A DNA stretch of 64,000 bases from Pontibacillus chungwhensis (GCF_030166655.1 NZ_CP126446.1:1736001-1800000), one strand, 5' to 3'; counted from the first letter of the stretch, positions 7,674 through 17,146 are shown. The notes: generated by a model not told the origin, from the letters alone. Translations and numbers: made by a program.

Positions 7674-8963
7674 ATGATTACATTGAATTTATTGTTAGTT
7701 GCACTACTGATTGTATTAACGGCCTTTTTTGTTATTAGTGAATTTTCTATTGTAAAGGTACGAAGATCTAAGATTGAATCAAGAGTAAAAGAAGATGACA
7801 AAAAGGCAGAGTCTGTTCTGTACTTATTAGATCATTTAGATGACTATCTATCCGCCTGTCAACTTGGTATTACGATCACTTCTTTAGGTCTTGGTTGGTT
7901 GGGTGAGCCGACCGTTGATAAGCTGTTGCACCCAATTATTGAACAGTTTCCTATACCTGAGGCTTTAAGTCATACGGTCTCTTTTGCAATTGCCTTTTTC
8001 ATTATTACATTCTTGCATGTTGTTCTTGGGGAGCTCGCTCCAAAAACGATAGCCATTCAAAAAGCAGAAGCGGTTACGCTTATTGTCGCTAAGCCGCTCA
8101 TTTGGTTTCATAAAATTATGTTCCCCTTTATATGGTTACTAAATGGGAGTGCGAACATTTTAACGAGGATGCTTGGATTTGCTTCTGCTAATGAATCAGA
8201 TGAAGTACATTCAGAAGATGAATTGCGCCACATACTTTCAGAAAGTTATGAGCAGGGGGAAATTACGCAAACTGAATATAAATACGTGGATCGGATCTTT
8301 GAATTTGATAACAGGACTGCGCGAGAGATTATGGTTCCAAGGACGGAAGTCGTCGTCGTTGATATTAATGACTCGATGAAAGATAACATGGAAATTATGC
8401 GAGACGAGCGGTACACGAGATACCCTGTTATTAACGAAGATAAAGATGATATCGTCGGAGTTATTCATATGAAAGAACTATTCTATGACGACTGTGATGA
8501 ATCGAGTGATATATTATCCTACGTACGTCCTGTCCCGAAGATTTTCGAAAATGTGCCGCTAAGAGATTTGCTTCTAAAAATGCAAAAGGATCATATTCAC
8601 TTAGCTGTACTTGTTGATGAGTATGGAGGTACCTCTGGTATTGTGACAGTAGAAGATATCTTAGAAGAAATCGTTGGTGAGATTCGGGACGAATTTGATT
8701 ACGAAGAAGAGTTGCCGATGGATACACTTGAGAACGGTCATAAATTATTAGATGGGAAAATGTCCATTCAAGACGTGAACGATTATTTTGATCTTGATCT
8801 TGAGCACGATGAAGTTAATACGATTTCCGGGTGGATGCTGACTCAAAATATCAATGCAGAAGAAGGAACAGAGATTGATGTAAGTGGTTATAGGTTAAAA
8901 GTAAAGGATATGGAAGACTCTCATATACAAAAAATTGAGCTATGGAAAATAGAAAGGGAATGA
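7674..8963 (+). CDS. CNNM/CorC (UPF0053) membrane protein with CBS pair
   Basis: A 429-residue protein with the full layout of the hemolysin C/CorC family: an N-terminal CNNM (DUF21) membrane domain of three to four helices (residues 1-190), a tandem CBS module with REIMVPRTEV near residue 220 and VDEYGGTSGIVT near residue 320, and a C-terminal CorC_HlyC domain. Relatives such as B. subtilis MpfA and S. aureus MpfA act in magnesium efflux or tolerance; several paralogues usually exist, so I give no symbol. The ATG follows GGGAGAG. It is inserted between ykuS and ykuT relative to B. subtilis. Confidence 0.85.
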   Translation: MITLNLLLVALLIVLTAFFVISEFSIVKVRRSKIESRVKEDDKKAESVLYLLDHLDDYLSACQLGITITSLGLGWLGEPTVDKLLHPIIEQFPIPEALSHTVSFAIAFFIITFLHVVLGELAPKTIAIQKAEAVTLIVAKPLIWFHKIMFPFIWLLNGSANILTRMLGFASANESDEVHSEDELRHILSESYEQGEITQTEYKYVDRIFEFDNRTAREIMVPRTEVVVVDINDSMKDNMEIMRDERYTRYPVINEDKDDIVGVIHMKELFYDDCDESSDILSYVRPVPKIFENVPLRDLLLKMQKDHIHLAVLVDEYGGTSGIVTVEDILEEIVGEIRDEFDYEEELPMDTLENGHKLLDGKMSIQDVNDYFDLDLEHDEVNTISGWMLTQNINAEEGTEIDVSGYRLKVKDMEDSHIQKIELWKIERE

Positions 8964-8985
8964 GCAATTTGCTCATTCCCTTTTT
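8953..8985. terminator. Bidirectional terminator between the CorC gene and ykuT
   Basis: A near-perfect palindrome (AAAGGGAATGAGCA and its complement) that includes the stop codon of the CorC gene, with T on one side and A on the other, serving both converging genes. Confidence 0.85.
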
Positions 8986-8988
8986 GGA

Positions 8989-9816
8989 TTAGCTTTCTTT
9001 TTTCTCAATATAAACTTGATGTGGGAAAGGAATTTCAATTCCTGCTTCATCTAGTGCTTCTTTCATTCGTTTACGTAGGTCACGTTCTACAGCCCATTGT
9101 TGCATATTTTCCGTTTGACCTAAGACGCGAAGAACAACGTCAGAAGAGCCAAGACTCTGAACGCCCAAAACATTCGGACCATCTTTGAAACGTTCATCGT
9201 TTTGAGCAAACTCATCGCATACTTTTTGAAGAACCACCATAGCTTCATCGATATTCTCATCATATGCAATTCCAATATCAACAAGCGCACGCATGTTTCC
9301 ACGTGAATGGTTGCTAACCGTAGAGATATGACGGTTTGGTACAAAGTTTAATGTACCATCAAAGCTTCTGATCTTTGTTGTACGTAGACCAATCTCTTCG
9401 ACTACGCCATTCATACCACCAGCTGTTACATATTCGTCCACTTCAACTTGCTTCTCTAATAATAGGAAGAAACCCGTAACGACATCACTCACAAGCCCTT
9501 GAGCTCCGAAACCAATAGCCAGACCAATGATTCCAGCACCAGCAATTAATGGAGCAAGGTCAATACTTAGAAGGCCAAAGATTGTTGCAATAAGGATAAA
9601 ACCTAATACGTAAGAGTAAATATTAATCATGAGCTTTTCTAATGTCTTCGCTCTAGCTTCCGTTAGCTTTTGGTTATTTCCCGCTTTATAAAGAGAGCGT
9701 TGGATAAGCTTCTTTCCAATCGGAGAAATAATTAAGTACACAAGTAAGACAAGTACAATTTTCATGGCAATAGTTGCTATATTGACAAAGTCAATATCAT
9801 TTAGAAAATCAGACAT
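8989..9816 (-). CDS. ykuT: MscS-family mechanosensitive channel YkuT
   Basis: A 275-residue small-conductance mechanosensitive channel. Three membrane helices are followed by the pore-lining TM3 rich in Gly and Ala (GLAIGFGAQGLVSDVVTGFF), then the beta domain with VEEIGLRTTKIR and FVPN, and the C-terminal vestibule. It relieves pressure upon osmotic downshock; B. subtilis YkuT (267) is a homologue. The ATG at 9816 has AAAGGAG upstream, whereas the longer frame to 9870 starts within the leader. It points away from the ABC exporter genes. Confidence 0.9.
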   Translation of the reverse strand: MSDFLNDIDFVNIATIAMKIVLVLLVYLIISPIGKKLIQRSLYKAGNNQKLTEARAKTLEKLMINIYSYVLGFILIATIFGLLSIDLAPLIAGAGIIGLAIGFGAQGLVSDVVTGFFLLLEKQVEVDEYVTAGGMNGVVEEIGLRTTKIRSFDGTLNFVPNRHISTVSNHSRGNMRALVDIGIAYDENIDEAMVVLQKVCDEFAQNDERFKDGPNVLGVQSLGSSDVVLRVLGQTENMQQWAVERDLRKRMKEALDEAGIEIPFPHQVYIEKKES

Positions 9817-10119
9817 CGTATACTCCTTTCGATATAAACAGTACAATTTTTTTAATACGTTTTCTATCATACCTTAAGGTGGTAGATTCCATCAAATAGA
9901 AAGTGGTTCAATTGAGCCTCTATTCTCACTTGGCCTAAGTCAAGAGTTAATGACTCGATCTTTTTAGTTGAGAAACAAGATCTAAGGGAGGAGGAGGGTA
10001 AGGACGGAGATTGAAATAAAAATTTTCAAAAAAATAAGTCAAATGGGTGGAAATTTATTTCGGATCCCGATATATTTATATGTACGTGAAAAATTTTACA
10101 TCAAAAAGGAGGGGTCAAT
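9817..10119. other. Divergent intergenic region, ykuT / ABC exporter
   Basis: This 303-base stretch carries the upstream regions of two divergent genes. It is AT-rich, with short inverted repeats (for example GAGT-TAATG-ACTC near 9944) and a longer imperfect palindrome at 10051-10079 described separately. I see no protein-coding frame or RNA gene. Confidence 0.6.
10051..10079. promoter_or_regulatory. Imperfect palindrome before the ABC exporter
   Basis: A core TCGG-ATC-CCGA (10060-10070) lies within a longer AT-rich imperfect inverted repeat, about 40 bases before the TTG start of the exporter. The form suits an operator of a dimeric repressor (TetR, MarR or PadR type), but no regulator gene is near. 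Confidence 0.35.
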
Positions 10120-11877
10120 TTGGATACGTTTAAAAAGTTAAAAATGTATTACTTGCCATTCAAGCGATATTTCTTTATTTCCTTATTATTTCTGCTAATT
10201 GTAACAGGGGTTACGGTTGTCTATCCAATCGTACTGAAGTACACCATAGATGATATCGTTAAACCTGAACGATATAATCTTATACCATATTTAGCTGCTA
10301 TTTTCTTTGGACTTATGCTATTAAAAGGAGTAGCGACTTATATTCAACAATACTTAGGAGATTTGTTTGGTATTAAATCGGTTTACACGTTACGTGATGG
10401 TCTATATAAGAAACTTCAACGTTTACCATTTCGATATTATGATAATGCGCGAACAGGGGATTTGATGTCTCGTCTGACAGCGGATGTTGAGGCTTTTCGT
10501 TTCTTTTTATCATTCGGATTTTCGGAATTTATTCGAATTGTATCTTTAATTGTCATTAGCTTAAGCGTCATGTTCTATTACTCCATTCCACTTGCATTAG
10601 TCACGATGGCATCGATGCCGTTTTTAGCGGTGGTGGTTTATCGCTTTGATAAACGCGTCCACCCAGCTTTCAGAGGAATACGGAAGGCATTTGGTCGCTT
10701 GAATACTCGTGTTCAGGAGAATATCAGTGGCATGAATACGGTGAAATCATTGTCACGAGAAGACTTTGAGGTTGGTCGATTCACGGATAAGAATGATGAT
10801 TACCGTCAAAATTACTTGTCCACCTCAAATATATGGGCTAAGTACTTCCCGTTAATGGAATTTATCGGGAATATAAGTGTAGTAGCCTTACTTGGATTTG
10901 GTGGATATCTGTATATTCAGGATGAAGTGACAATTGGTGTCCTTGTCGCCTTCTTCAACTTGATCTGGTACATCTTAGGACCTCTTATGAACTTTGGGTT
11001 CGTAATTAACTTATTCTCTCAATCCAAAGCTTCAGGGGAACGTTTATTAGAGATTCTAGAGGCATCGGAGGATATTCAAGAAATTCCAGAGGCCATCCGT
11101 CAAAAACGTCTGAACGGGCATGTGACCTTTAAGGACGTGACATTATCTTATGAAGAAGATGATGATTCGGCCTTGAAAGATATTAGCTTTGATGCACCTC
11201 CAGGGAAGACCGTTGGATTAATCGGAGCCACAGGTTCAGGGAAAACGAGTATTACCCAACTGATCACTCGCTTTTATGAGCCGGAAAAAGGCCAGGTATT
11301 AGTAGATGGAAGACCTGTTCAAAATTACGGGCTTAAAGAATTAAGAAGTAATATCGGATTTGTTTTACAAGAGTCCTTCTTATTCTCAACTACCATTAAA
11401 GAGAATATTGCTTATGGGAATCCAGAAGCGTCAATGGAGGATATTATTGATGCAGCAAAAAGGGCACAAGCCCATGACTTTATTCTAGAAATGCCAAATG
11501 GATACGATACATTGCTAGGGGAGCGAGGCATGGGGCTCTCAGGTGGTCAGAAGCAACGTGTAGCCATTGCTCGTGCGATTTTAATTGATCCGAGTATTCT
11601 TGTACTCGATGATGCAACGTCTGCTGTTGATATGGAGACAGAACTTCAAATCCAAAAAGCATTAAAAGAGGTTATGGAAGGCCGCACTACCTTTATCATT
11701 GCGCACCGTATTTCCTCTTTAAAACACGCGGATGAGATTCTAGTACTAGAAGACGGTCGAATAGTCGAGCGTGGAGTCCATGACGAACTGTTAGACAACG
11801 GAGGTCCATATCAACGGATCTATGATATTCAATACCAGGATAAAGAAGCGATTCTTCAAGCTTCTAATCAAGGATAA
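10120..11877 (+). CDS. ABC exporter half-transporter, subunit 1 (degenerate ATPase site)
   Basis: A 585-residue fused exporter half: six membrane helices (residues 1-310) followed by a nucleotide-binding domain. Walker A is GATGSGKT (369-376), the signature is a canonical LSGGQ (473-477), and Walker B reads ILVLDDAT (493-500) with Asp498 where the catalytic Glu is expected. The partner gene has the reverse pattern, so the two form one asymmetric heterodimer like BmrCD or TM287/288. Start is TTG after AAAGGAGGGG. Length and pairing resemble B. subtilis YknU/YknV; a drug or lipid substrate is likely, but cannot be read. A cytochrome-bd assembly pair (CydDC) is an alternative suggested only by the cydAB neighbours. 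Confidence 0.85.
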   Translation: MDTFKKLKMYYLPFKRYFFISLLFLLIVTGVTVVYPIVLKYTIDDIVKPERYNLIPYLAAIFFGLMLLKGVATYIQQYLGDLFGIKSVYTLRDGLYKKLQRLPFRYYDNARTGDLMSRLTADVEAFRFFLSFGFSEFIRIVSLIVISLSVMFYYSIPLALVTMASMPFLAVVVYRFDKRVHPAFRGIRKAFGRLNTRVQENISGMNTVKSLSREDFEVGRFTDKNDDYRQNYLSTSNIWAKYFPLMEFIGNISVVALLGFGGYLYIQDEVTIGVLVAFFNLIWYILGPLMNFGFVINLFSQSKASGERLLEILEASEDIQEIPEAIRQKRLNGHVTFKDVTLSYEEDDDSALKDISFDAPPGKTVGLIGATGSGKTSITQLITRFYEPEKGQVLVDGRPVQNYGLKELRSNIGFVLQESFLFSTTIKENIAYGNPEASMEDIIDAAKRAQAHDFILEMPNGYDTLLGERGMGLSGGQKQRVAIARAILIDPSILVLDDATSAVDMETELQIQKALKEVMEGRTTFIIAHRISSLKHADEILVLEDGRIVERGVHDELLDNGGPYQRIYDIQYQDKEAILQASNQG

Positions 11878-11889
11878 GGGGGGAGAGAC

Positions 11890-13719
11890 ATGGCGAAAGC
11901 ACCGAAACAAGAATATAAAAGTCCTCATCTCGAGCGTTTTAAATATACGCAAGATCAGGCCATTGAAAAGCCTTTTAACTGGCAGCAGATGGGGAGAATG
12001 CTAGAGTATCTAAAGCCATACTCAAAAAAACTGCTCCCTGCCGCGATCATTGCTATGTTTATATCAACGATCGTAAGACTGATTGTACCTGTATTAATTG
12101 GTAAAGTTGCGATTGATCTTGCAATTGAAGAGGAAAATACCAATTTACTTATTCAACTCGTAATCGGTATCTCTATTTTATATATATTAAGTTTTATAGG
12201 GAATACGTTACGGATTAAATGGGTGAATATATTAGGACAGAACGTCATTTATGATTTAAGGAAGCACTTATTCTCACACGTCCAACGATTGTCACACAAG
12301 TTCTTTGATAATCGATCAGCAGGTTCCATTCTTGTTCGAATTATGAATGATATCAATTCATTACAAGAGCTTTTTACAAACGGAATCATTAACCTCTTAA
12401 TGGATGTTGTTACATTAGTAGGGATTGTCGTGATCTTGCTTGTATTAAGTCCTAAACTTGCACTAGCAATCATGGTCATCTTGCCAATCATGGTTTTTAT
12501 TTCAACAAAACTACGCCGAAACATCAGGCGCTCATGGCAAGATGTACGAATTCAGCAATCCCGTCTAAACTCTCACTTAAATGAAAGCATTCAGGGGATT
12601 CGCATTACCCAATCATTCTCTCAGGAGAAAGAAAACACGGAATATTTTAATGGGGTAAATAGTGATAACTTTGAATCATGGCGGAATGCCACGAAGAAAA
12701 GTGCTATGTTCCGACCGTTCGTTGAGATGAGTAATGCGGTTGGTACGGTCATCCTGATCTCATATGGTGCATTTTTAATTATTAACGACCAGATAACGGT
12801 TGGTACATTTGTTACGTTCTCTACGTTTTTAGGAATGTTTTGGGAGCCTATTTCAAGACTCGGACAGATGTATAATCAACTACTTATGGCCATGGCTGCC
12901 TCAGAACGAATCTTTGAATTCTTAGATGAAGAACCGAATGTAGAAGATCGGAAAGACGCAGTAGAACTGCCAGATATGAAAGGTCATGTTGAATTTGATC
13001 ATGTTCGTTTCTCATATGATGAGGATCGTGTAGCCTTACATGATATTTCCCTAGAGATTAAGCAAGGTCAAACTGTAGCGCTTGTAGGTCATACAGGAAG
13101 CGGGAAGTCCACAATCGCTAATCTGATTAGCCGCTTTTACGATCCTACTGATGGATCAGTTAAGATCGATGGAAATGACTTAAGAAACGTTAAGTTAAAC
13201 AGTGTGCGTCAGCAAATTAGTGTCGTTCTTCAAGATACGTTTATCTTCTCTGGTACGATTATGGAGAACATTCGCTTTGGACGCCCTGATGCTACAGATG
13301 AAGAAGTCATGGAATCTGCTAAAGTAGTAGGTGCGGATGATTTCATTCAACGTCTCGCTAATGGTTATGAAACAGAGGTAGAAGAGCGTGGGAATATTCT
13401 TTCTGCCGGAGAGCGTCAACTGTTATCCTTTGCGCGTGCTTTACTAGCGGATCCGAAAATCTTGATATTAGACGAAGCAACTTCGTCCATTGATACAGAG
13501 ACAGAAGTGAAAATTCAAAACGCATTGAACCGATTATTAAAAGGGCGAACAGCCATTATAATTGCTCACCGTCTATCTACGATTCGTGATTCTGACAATA
13601 TTATTGTGCTAGAGCATGGACGTATTTTAGAACAAGGCAATCATAGTGAGTTAATGGAGCTCAAAGGGGAATACTTTGAGCTCGTTAAAACACAATTCCA
13701 GATGCTCGATGCTATGTAA
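11890..13719 (+). CDS. ABC exporter half-transporter, subunit 2 (catalytic ATPase site)
   Basis: A 609-residue exporter half starting 12 bases after subunit 1. Six membrane helices are followed by an ATPase domain with Walker A GHTGSGKST (400-408), a degenerate signature LSAGE (504-508, Gly and Gln changed) and Walker B ILILDEAT (524-531) with the catalytic Glu529. In the heterodimer its own Walker motifs pair with the perfect LSGGQ of subunit 1 to make the active site, and its poor signature completes the inactive one. An N-terminal tail of about 30 residues precedes the membrane domain. A strong terminator follows. Confidence 0.87.
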   Translation: MAKAPKQEYKSPHLERFKYTQDQAIEKPFNWQQMGRMLEYLKPYSKKLLPAAIIAMFISTIVRLIVPVLIGKVAIDLAIEEENTNLLIQLVIGISILYILSFIGNTLRIKWVNILGQNVIYDLRKHLFSHVQRLSHKFFDNRSAGSILVRIMNDINSLQELFTNGIINLLMDVVTLVGIVVILLVLSPKLALAIMVILPIMVFISTKLRRNIRRSWQDVRIQQSRLNSHLNESIQGIRITQSFSQEKENTEYFNGVNSDNFESWRNATKKSAMFRPFVEMSNAVGTVILISYGAFLIINDQITVGTFVTFSTFLGMFWEPISRLGQMYNQLLMAMAASERIFEFLDEEPNVEDRKDAVELPDMKGHVEFDHVRFSYDEDRVALHDISLEIKQGQTVALVGHTGSGKSTIANLISRFYDPTDGSVKIDGNDLRNVKLNSVRQQISVVLQDTFIFSGTIMENIRFGRPDATDEEVMESAKVVGADDFIQRLANGYETEVEERGNILSAGERQLLSFARALLADPKILILDEATSSIDTETEVKIQNALNRLLKGRTAIIIAHRLSTIRDSDNIIVLEHGRILEQGNHSELMELKGEYFELVKTQFQMLDAM

Positions 13720-13724
13720 CAAAG

Positions 13725-13757
13725 AAACTCTAACCTCATTAGGTTAGAGTTTTTTTA
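13725..13757 (+). terminator. Terminator after the ABC exporter pair
   Basis: A 12-bp stem (AAACTCTAACCT and its complement), loop CATT, then seven T. It separates the exporter genes from cydAB. Confidence 0.9.
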
Positions 13758-13782
13758 TGGAGATCACTCTTAATAAATGAGT

Positions 13783-13800
13783 TTGTGAAATATGTCACAA
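13783..13800. promoter_or_regulatory. Rex box before cydAB
   Basis: TTGTGAAATATGTCACAA differs by one base from the Rex palindrome TTGTGAAATATTTCACAA. Rex senses the NADH/NAD+ ratio and represses cytochrome bd and fermentation genes when NAD+ is high; it represses cyd genes in B. subtilis. The site is 129 bases upstream of cydA and about 40 bases before a possible -10 (TATACT, 13842-13847). Confidence 0.75.
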
Positions 13801-13928
13801 AACTGTCATTCGTACATTCCCAAAGAAAATGAATGAGGGTTTATACTATAACTACATTGGAAATAGGGTAAAGAGCCCATAACGATAAATGAACCAAATG
13901 GTTTAATACATGAAGGGGGTCAGGCACA

Positions 13929-15281
13929 ATGGAATTAGATAGTGCCATGATGAGCCGGATGTTAACAAGCTTAACTCTGGTTTTCCATATTATTTTTGCC
14001 ACGGTAGGTGTCGGGATTCCTGTTATGATTTCGATTGCGGAATTTGTGGGAATTAAAAAGAAAGACCCTAACTACACGCTGCTTGCAAGACGTTGGACAC
14101 GAGGATTTACGATTACAGTAGCTGTCGGGGTTGTAACGGGGACAGCTATTGGATTACAGCTTTCATTATTGTGGCCTAGCTTTATGCAAGTTGCGGGAAA
14201 TGTCATTGCTCTGCCACTGTTTATGGAAACCTTTGCTTTTTTCTTTGAAGCTATATTCTTAGGGGCTTATTTATATACGTGGGATCGTTTTAAGAATCCG
14301 ATCTATCACTGGTTACTCTCTATACCTGTTATTATCGGATCGACCATGTCGGCCTTCTTTATTACAACGGTCAATGCTTTTATGAATACACCTCAAGGGT
14401 TTGAATTAGAAGGCAGAACGTTAACCTCCGTTGATCCACTTGCAGCGATGTTCAATCCGGCTACACCAACAAAGGTGTTCCACGTGGTGACATCAAGCTA
14501 CTTAACGTCAGCTGCCATATTAGCAGCGATCGCTGCTTTTGCTATTTTAAAGAAGAAGTCGTCAGCTTATCATAAAAAAGCTTTAAAGCTTACGATGGTA
14601 GCGACTTTTATATTCGCGATCATGACAGCAGTGGCGGGGGATTTGTCTGCTAAATTCCTTGCAGATGAACAACCAGAGAAATTAGCTGCTGCTGAATGGC
14701 ACTTTGAAACAGAAGAGAAAGCAGACCTGGTTGTATTTGGTACCTTAAATGAGGATAATGAAGTACAAAATGCTATTCGATTACCAAATGCCTTGAGCTT
14801 TTTAGCACACGGATCTTTTGATAGTGAAGTAACAGGACTAAATGAGTTTCCTGAAGATGAAACACCACCACTTTGGATTCACTATATGTTTGATTTAATG
14901 GTGATGCTTGGCATGTATGCCTTAGGAGTATCGTTCTTGTATCTGCTATTAACTAAGATTAAGAAATGGAATCAACACAACAAATGGATACTTTGGTTGA
15001 TTGTCATTAATGGTCCAGGAGCGATGTTAGCAGTGGAATTTGGTTGGATCTTTGCAGAAGTTGGTCGTCAACCATGGATTCTGAGAGGATTTATGAAGGT
15101 AGCAGAAGGAGCAACTACCTCTCCTAATGTTGGGTGGATGTTCTTATTATTCTTAGCTTTATATATCGTTCTTGGTATAGGGGCTGTATCTGTACTAAGG
15201 AAAATGTTCAAACACAATCCTGCCGAACTTGAGTTAGAAAAACGGTATCCTCAGGTAGAGAAAGGTGGGGATCTTAAATGA
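13929..15281 (+). CDS. cydA: Cytochrome bd quinol oxidase subunit I
   Basis: A 450-residue membrane protein holding hemes b558, b595 and d; oxidises quinol and reduces oxygen to water with high affinity. The axial His near residue 20 (VFHIIFATVG), Lys251 and Glu256 of the quinol loop (EKLAAAEW) and the conserved GRQPW (379-383) are present. The quinol loop is short, the type found in Firmicutes and in cyanide-insensitive oxidases, and the N-terminus resembles B. subtilis YthA as well as CydA. AAGGGGGT precedes the ATG. It overlaps cydB by four bases. No cydC/cydD follow, unlike the cydABCD operon of B. subtilis. Confidence 0.92.
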   Translation: MELDSAMMSRMLTSLTLVFHIIFATVGVGIPVMISIAEFVGIKKKDPNYTLLARRWTRGFTITVAVGVVTGTAIGLQLSLLWPSFMQVAGNVIALPLFMETFAFFFEAIFLGAYLYTWDRFKNPIYHWLLSIPVIIGSTMSAFFITTVNAFMNTPQGFELEGRTLTSVDPLAAMFNPATPTKVFHVVTSSYLTSAAILAAIAAFAILKKKSSAYHKKALKLTMVATFIFAIMTAVAGDLSAKFLADEQPEKLAAAEWHFETEEKADLVVFGTLNEDNEVQNAIRLPNALSFLAHGSFDSEVTGLNEFPEDETPPLWIHYMFDLMVMLGMYALGVSFLYLLLTKIKKWNQHNKWILWLIVINGPGAMLAVEFGWIFAEVGRQPWILRGFMKVAEGATTSPNVGWMFLLFLALYIVLGIGAVSVLRKMFKHNPAELELEKRYPQVEKGGDLK

Positions 15282-16291
15282 GCTATGAAATGATTGGGAT
15301 CACAGTCTTATGGATCTTTTTATATGGTTATCTAATCGTAGCATCTGTGGATTTTGGGGCAGGTTTCTTTGCTTATTATGCGAAAGTCACCAAACAAGAC
15401 CACATCATTAACCAACTTATTAGTCGCTATTTATCACCTGTATGGGAAGTTACGAACGTGTTCTTTGTCTTCTTTTTCGTGGGGCTCGTCGGTTTCTTCC
15501 CTGATTCAGCCTATTATTTTGGTCAGTCCCTTCTTATACCTGGTAGTATTGCCATTGTGTTATTAGCTATTCGAGGATCATTTTACGCTTTTGAAAACTA
15601 TGGGTCTAAAAAGAGTAATGTCTTCATGTTTTTATATGGCGCCACAGGATTACTCATTCCGGCCTCACTCTCAACAGCTATGACCATCTCAGAAGGTGGC
15701 TTTATAGAGGAAACGGATAATGGGGTACGCCTATTAACGGGTGAATTGTTAACAAGTCCATATTCATGGAGCGTTGTCTTTTTAGCGATTGTATCTGTTT
15801 TGTTTATTAGTGCAGCATTTTTAACTTTTTATGCTTCAAAAGCAAATGATCAACCTGCGCTTGAATTGATGAGGAAATACACCCTGTTCTGGGGTTCTCC
15901 TACAATCATTGCAAGTTTAACGACCTTCATTGCAATGAGCCAGCATAACCATCGCCACTTTGAAAATATGCTTGATTTGTGGTGGATGTTTGGTTTAAGT
16001 GTAGCTTTTTTCTTAGGCGCGCTATTATTGATCTATCAACAAAAACGATATGGACTAGCGTTTATATTTGTGATGTTTCAATTCTTCTTTGCCTTTTTCG
16101 GTTATGGAGCAGGGCATCTACCATATCTATTAGAACCTTTTATTACTATTGAAAGTTCGGTTACGAATGAAACAATGGGTCTGGCATTAGTGATTGTCTT
16201 TATTGCTGGACTGTTATTGCTCATACCTTCCTTAATCATGCTCATGCGTATGTTTTTATTTGATGCAGAGTATGTGAAGGGGAAGAAATAA
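15278..16291 (+). CDS. cydB: Cytochrome bd quinol oxidase subunit II
   Basis: A 337-residue integral membrane protein with eight or nine helices, the structural partner of CydA. Family segments ASVDFGAGFF (residues 22-31) and SPVWEVTNVFFV are visible. The ATG overlaps the cydA stop as ATGA, so translation is coupled. A terminator follows at once, which makes cydAB a two-gene operon. Confidence 0.9.
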   Translation: MSYEMIGITVLWIFLYGYLIVASVDFGAGFFAYYAKVTKQDHIINQLISRYLSPVWEVTNVFFVFFFVGLVGFFPDSAYYFGQSLLIPGSIAIVLLAIRGSFYAFENYGSKKSNVFMFLYGATGLLIPASLSTAMTISEGGFIEETDNGVRLLTGELLTSPYSWSVVFLAIVSVLFISAAFLTFYASKANDQPALELMRKYTLFWGSPTIIASLTTFIAMSQHNHRHFENMLDLWWMFGLSVAFFLGALLLIYQQKRYGLAFIFVMFQFFFAFFGYGAGHLPYLLEPFITIESSVTNETMGLALVIVFIAGLLLLIPSLIMLMRMFLFDAEYVKGKK

Positions 16292-16302
16292 TGCTTTACA
16301 TG

Positions 16303-16335
16303 AAGGACGAAATCAAACCGGTTTCGTCCTTTTTT
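16303..16335 (+). terminator. Terminator after cydB
   Basis: A 10-bp stem AAGGACGAAA / TTTCGTCCTT with a 9-base loop, followed by six T. Confidence 0.88.
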
Positions 16336-16453
16336 ATGAGACAGTTTTACCCATTGATCCATTTCTTTCTTTACTCATCTACACAATCTTTCTTTTATTA
16401 AACGTTGTGTGGTAATATGATGAAAGGTAAAGTGAAAGATTGGGGGAACTGGC

Positions 16454-17125
16454 ATGAAGAAAGAGTATGCTGTAATTGGCCTGGGTCGATTTGGCGGTAG
16501 TATTTGTAAAGAACTAAGCCGTGAAGGAATGGAAGTATTGGCGATAGACGTCGATGAAGATAAGGTGAATGAATACAAAGATATCGCCTCTCACGCCGTC
16601 ATAGCTGATTCAACAGATGAGAACGTATTAAAAGAACTTGGAATACGAAATATAGATCACGTCATCGTTGCGATTGGTGACAATATTCAAGCAAGTATTC
16701 TTAGCACACTGATGTTGAAAGAACTTGGAATTAAGAAGATCACTGTAAAGGCTCAAAACGACTACCATGAAAAAGTTTTAAATAAAATCGGGGCAGACCA
16801 GGTTGTTCACCCTGAGCGGGATATGGGGAAACGGATTGCTCATAACATCATATCGAATAACGTCTTGGATTATTTGGAGTTATCTGATGACCATTCTGTT
16901 GTGGAAGTGAAAGCAGGCGAGAAAATGATTGGCAATACGCTTGTTGACTTAGATATCCGTGCTCGTTATGGATGTAACGTTGTAGGTATTAAACGCAACA
17001 AAGAAATTAATGTATCTCCACTTGCTTCAGAAGTTATTTTAGAAGGAGATGTTCTAATCATTATCGGAGAAGATAAGGATATCTCTCGTTTTGAGAAAAA
17101 CCTTGTGGTCGAAGACGATGACTAA
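16454..17125 (+). CDS. ktrC: Potassium uptake gating protein KtrC
   Basis: A 223-residue RCK protein: an N-terminal Rossmann domain with GLGRFGG (residues 9-15) and an acidic strand end (AIDVD) for NAD/ATP binding, then an RCK_C domain. It forms the cytoplasmic ring that gates the KtrD (or KtrB) potassium channel; the RCK_C domain of B. subtilis KtrC (221) binds c-di-AMP, which closes the channel. No membrane channel gene is adjacent, as in B. subtilis, where ktrC and ktrD are apart. GGGGGAAC precedes the ATG. No ydaO-type riboswitch is seen in the 160-base upstream region. Confidence 0.93.
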   Translation: MKKEYAVIGLGRFGGSICKELSREGMEVLAIDVDEDKVNEYKDIASHAVIADSTDENVLKELGIRNIDHVIVAIGDNIQASILSTLMLKELGIKKITVKAQNDYHEKVLNKIGADQVVHPERDMGKRIAHNIISNNVLDYLELSDDHSVVEVKAGEKMIGNTLVDLDIRARYGCNVVGIKRNKEINVSPLASEVILEGDVLIIIGEDKDISRFEKNLVVEDDD

Positions 17126-17146
17126 TGATCATAAAAATTTTGAAGA

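Noticed and set aside
10120-13719. CydDC cysteine/heme-transporter pair for the adjacent cydAB
   Set aside because: The pair is upstream, separated by a terminator, and its sequence and lengths fit YknUV/BmrCD-like exporters better. Kept only as an alternative.
16336-16453. c-di-AMP (ydaO-type) riboswitch before ktrC
   Set aside because: Region is short and pyrimidine-rich, without the conserved pseudo-symmetric core. Only an ACACAA/TTGTGT inverted pair is seen.
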